Assembly: GCF_014356525.2 (NCBI RefSeq)
Contig: NC_052507.1
Span: forward strand, 5,713,561 to 5,777,560
DNA length: 64,000 nt
Source: Nilaparvata lugens
Taxonomy: Eukaryota > Arthropoda > Insecta > Hemiptera > Delphacidae
Direction: 5' to 3'
The position numbers were made by a program, and so were the translations under genes. The notes under the pieces are model-generated. The model made no database searches and had not been told where the DNA came from. It was given only the letters and a program-made list of their open reading frames with translations. Positions 1 to 64,000 of the stretch are shown piece after piece (the first letter of the stretch is position 1; the number at the start of each line of letters is the position of its first letter).

Positions 1-203
1 TGTCACTAGTGATACTGGCAGTTGAGAAAGTTTTGAGAATGTTGGATCAACTATCGTGAAAAGTTTAATTCATTTATTTATTCATACAATTCGAAATTTC
101 AATATAATTTATCATGACCGGCAAAGAAAACCAGGCTTCACCTAAATAATTTAATCTCTCAATATTACAGTACTTATTTTCAATGCCATTTAATTCGTTT
201 CAG
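1..203 (+). other. intron end upstream of first visible exon
   Basis: AT-rich intronic sequence ending in a pyrimidine-rich acceptor (TTCGTTTCAG) just before 204. No coding similarity seen. Confidence 0.8.
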
Positions 204-63270
<63,067 letters not shown>

Positions 63271-63487
63271 ATGAAATAATAGTTTAGAAGATTGTATATA
63301 ATTTCATGGGTGAAAACACATTTTACTAATTCCCCAACAATATAATGTCTAGTTTAAGTTGTTTTATATCTGTATTGAGTGTTCTTCTTGATAGAATATA
63401 TTTATTCCTCGAGAGACTTGACTTTTGTTCTGGATACCTCAAATGCTAATTTATTAGTGTAAGTTGTTTCATAATATATGTAAACTA

Positions 63488-63628
63488 AGGGCCATATGCT
63501 AACTCTACGTTTAACGCTAATCCTCGTTTACTTGTAGATATGGTTGCATTTATCATAATGTGTTTTATACGGGGTTTAAACGAACAGCTGACATTTCTCC
63601 GTTTAACCCGAGTATGTGTATAAGGGCC
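63488..63628. mobile_element. GGGCCATATGCTAAC-type MITE in 3' UTR or just beyond
   Basis: TAA|GGGCCATATGCTAACTC ... CGAGTATGTGTATAAGGGCC|TAA. Imperfect inverted ends, three-base flanking duplication. Confidence 0.65.
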
Positions 63629-63911
63629 TAAGTAATGAAGAAACTCCTTAATACTAGTAGCTCTGTGAACAGTAGACCTCGCGCTCAGTAAGTTACATTG
63701 ACCTGTTGATATGTTTTCTCAAAAATTAATAAATAATTTATCAATTTAAAATGTCTAGAAAAAATCCTAAATAAACATAGAGCTTTTTGTTCTATCGTAC
63801 AGTGACGTGTCGTCCCGGAATGTGAGTGTGAGCGCTGTTATCAGGTCTGGCTGCAACGTTGATGGAAAGATACATTTTCAAGATGTTCGATATTTTTGAA
63901 CGGGTAGTATT

Positions 63912-64000
63912 AAGGTGCGTACAGATATACGCGCCGCGAACATGAACAATTCACTTTTAATCAGCTGACTATATCTGTATTTTTACAGAAACGGTAAGAT
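63912..64000 (+). mobile_element. start of GGTGCGTACAGATATACG-type foldback (cut by window end)
   Basis: TTAAGGTGCGTACAGATATA then CACTTTTAATCAGCTGACTA, matching the family ends of the GGTGCGTACAGA MITEs and the interior of 37012-37145. Confidence 0.6.

Larger units (their letters stand above)
63271..64000 (+). other. 3' UTR and downstream sequence
   Basis: Candidate AATAAA signals at 63729-63734 and 63770-63775, both after inserted repeats, so the true end is uncertain. 63653-63700 repeats the start of the element at 50670. No other gene seen. Confidence 0.5.

Overview
The window is eukaryotic, AT-rich, intron-rich DNA from what looks like an insect, most likely a hemipteran such as a planthopper. 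The insect call rests on the protein's similarity to animal (insect-like) SNRNP200 and on the crowd of short inverted-repeat elements and CR1-type LINEs. The planthopper suggestion comes only from recalling similar intronic repeats and is not provable here.

One host gene accounts for all credible host coding sequence: the 3' half of SNRNP200 (Brr2), the DExD/H-box helicase of the U5 snRNP. Twenty-one exons on the + strand run from 204 to 63270. They encode about 1,160 residues: end of the N-terminal helicase cassette (winged helix, Sec63 unit), linker, the whole C-terminal cassette (RecA1, RecA2, winged helix, Sec63 unit) and the acidic C-terminus with its stop codon. The 5' half lies before base 1. 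Every junction has GT/AG signals and matching phase except one. Between 3802 and 4528 an exon of about 50 codons, expected from the family, is absent, and joining the two neighbours directly would shift the frame.

The other ~60 kb is intron filled with mobile DNA. Two large CR1-like LINEs sit inside introns: a minus-strand copy at 43249-47300, whose ORF1 carries an SGNH/esterase domain and whose RT keeps YADD but has several frameshifts; and a plus-strand copy at about 53200-57453, whose ORF1 carries a PHD finger and whose RT catalytic core is deleted. About a dozen 5'-truncated LINE tails are scattered elsewhere. There are at least fifteen families of short inverted-repeat elements, several nested, with target duplications (TA, TTA, TTAA) visible and empty sites preserved in sister copies. 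There is also a degenerate PIF/Harbinger element, a tRNA-headed SINE, and an unusual palindromic tRNA-headed element present twice.

The most notable structure is that two minisatellites (introns 9 and 19) begin exactly at authentic 5' splice sites and repeat a donor-like sequence in most units. A 538-bp repeat lies within 11-12 bases of splice signals in two introns. Motif II of the C-terminal helicase cassette reads DELQ instead of DEVH. I saw no CRISPR, operon, or new multi-gene system; this is a host housekeeping gene swollen by transposons.
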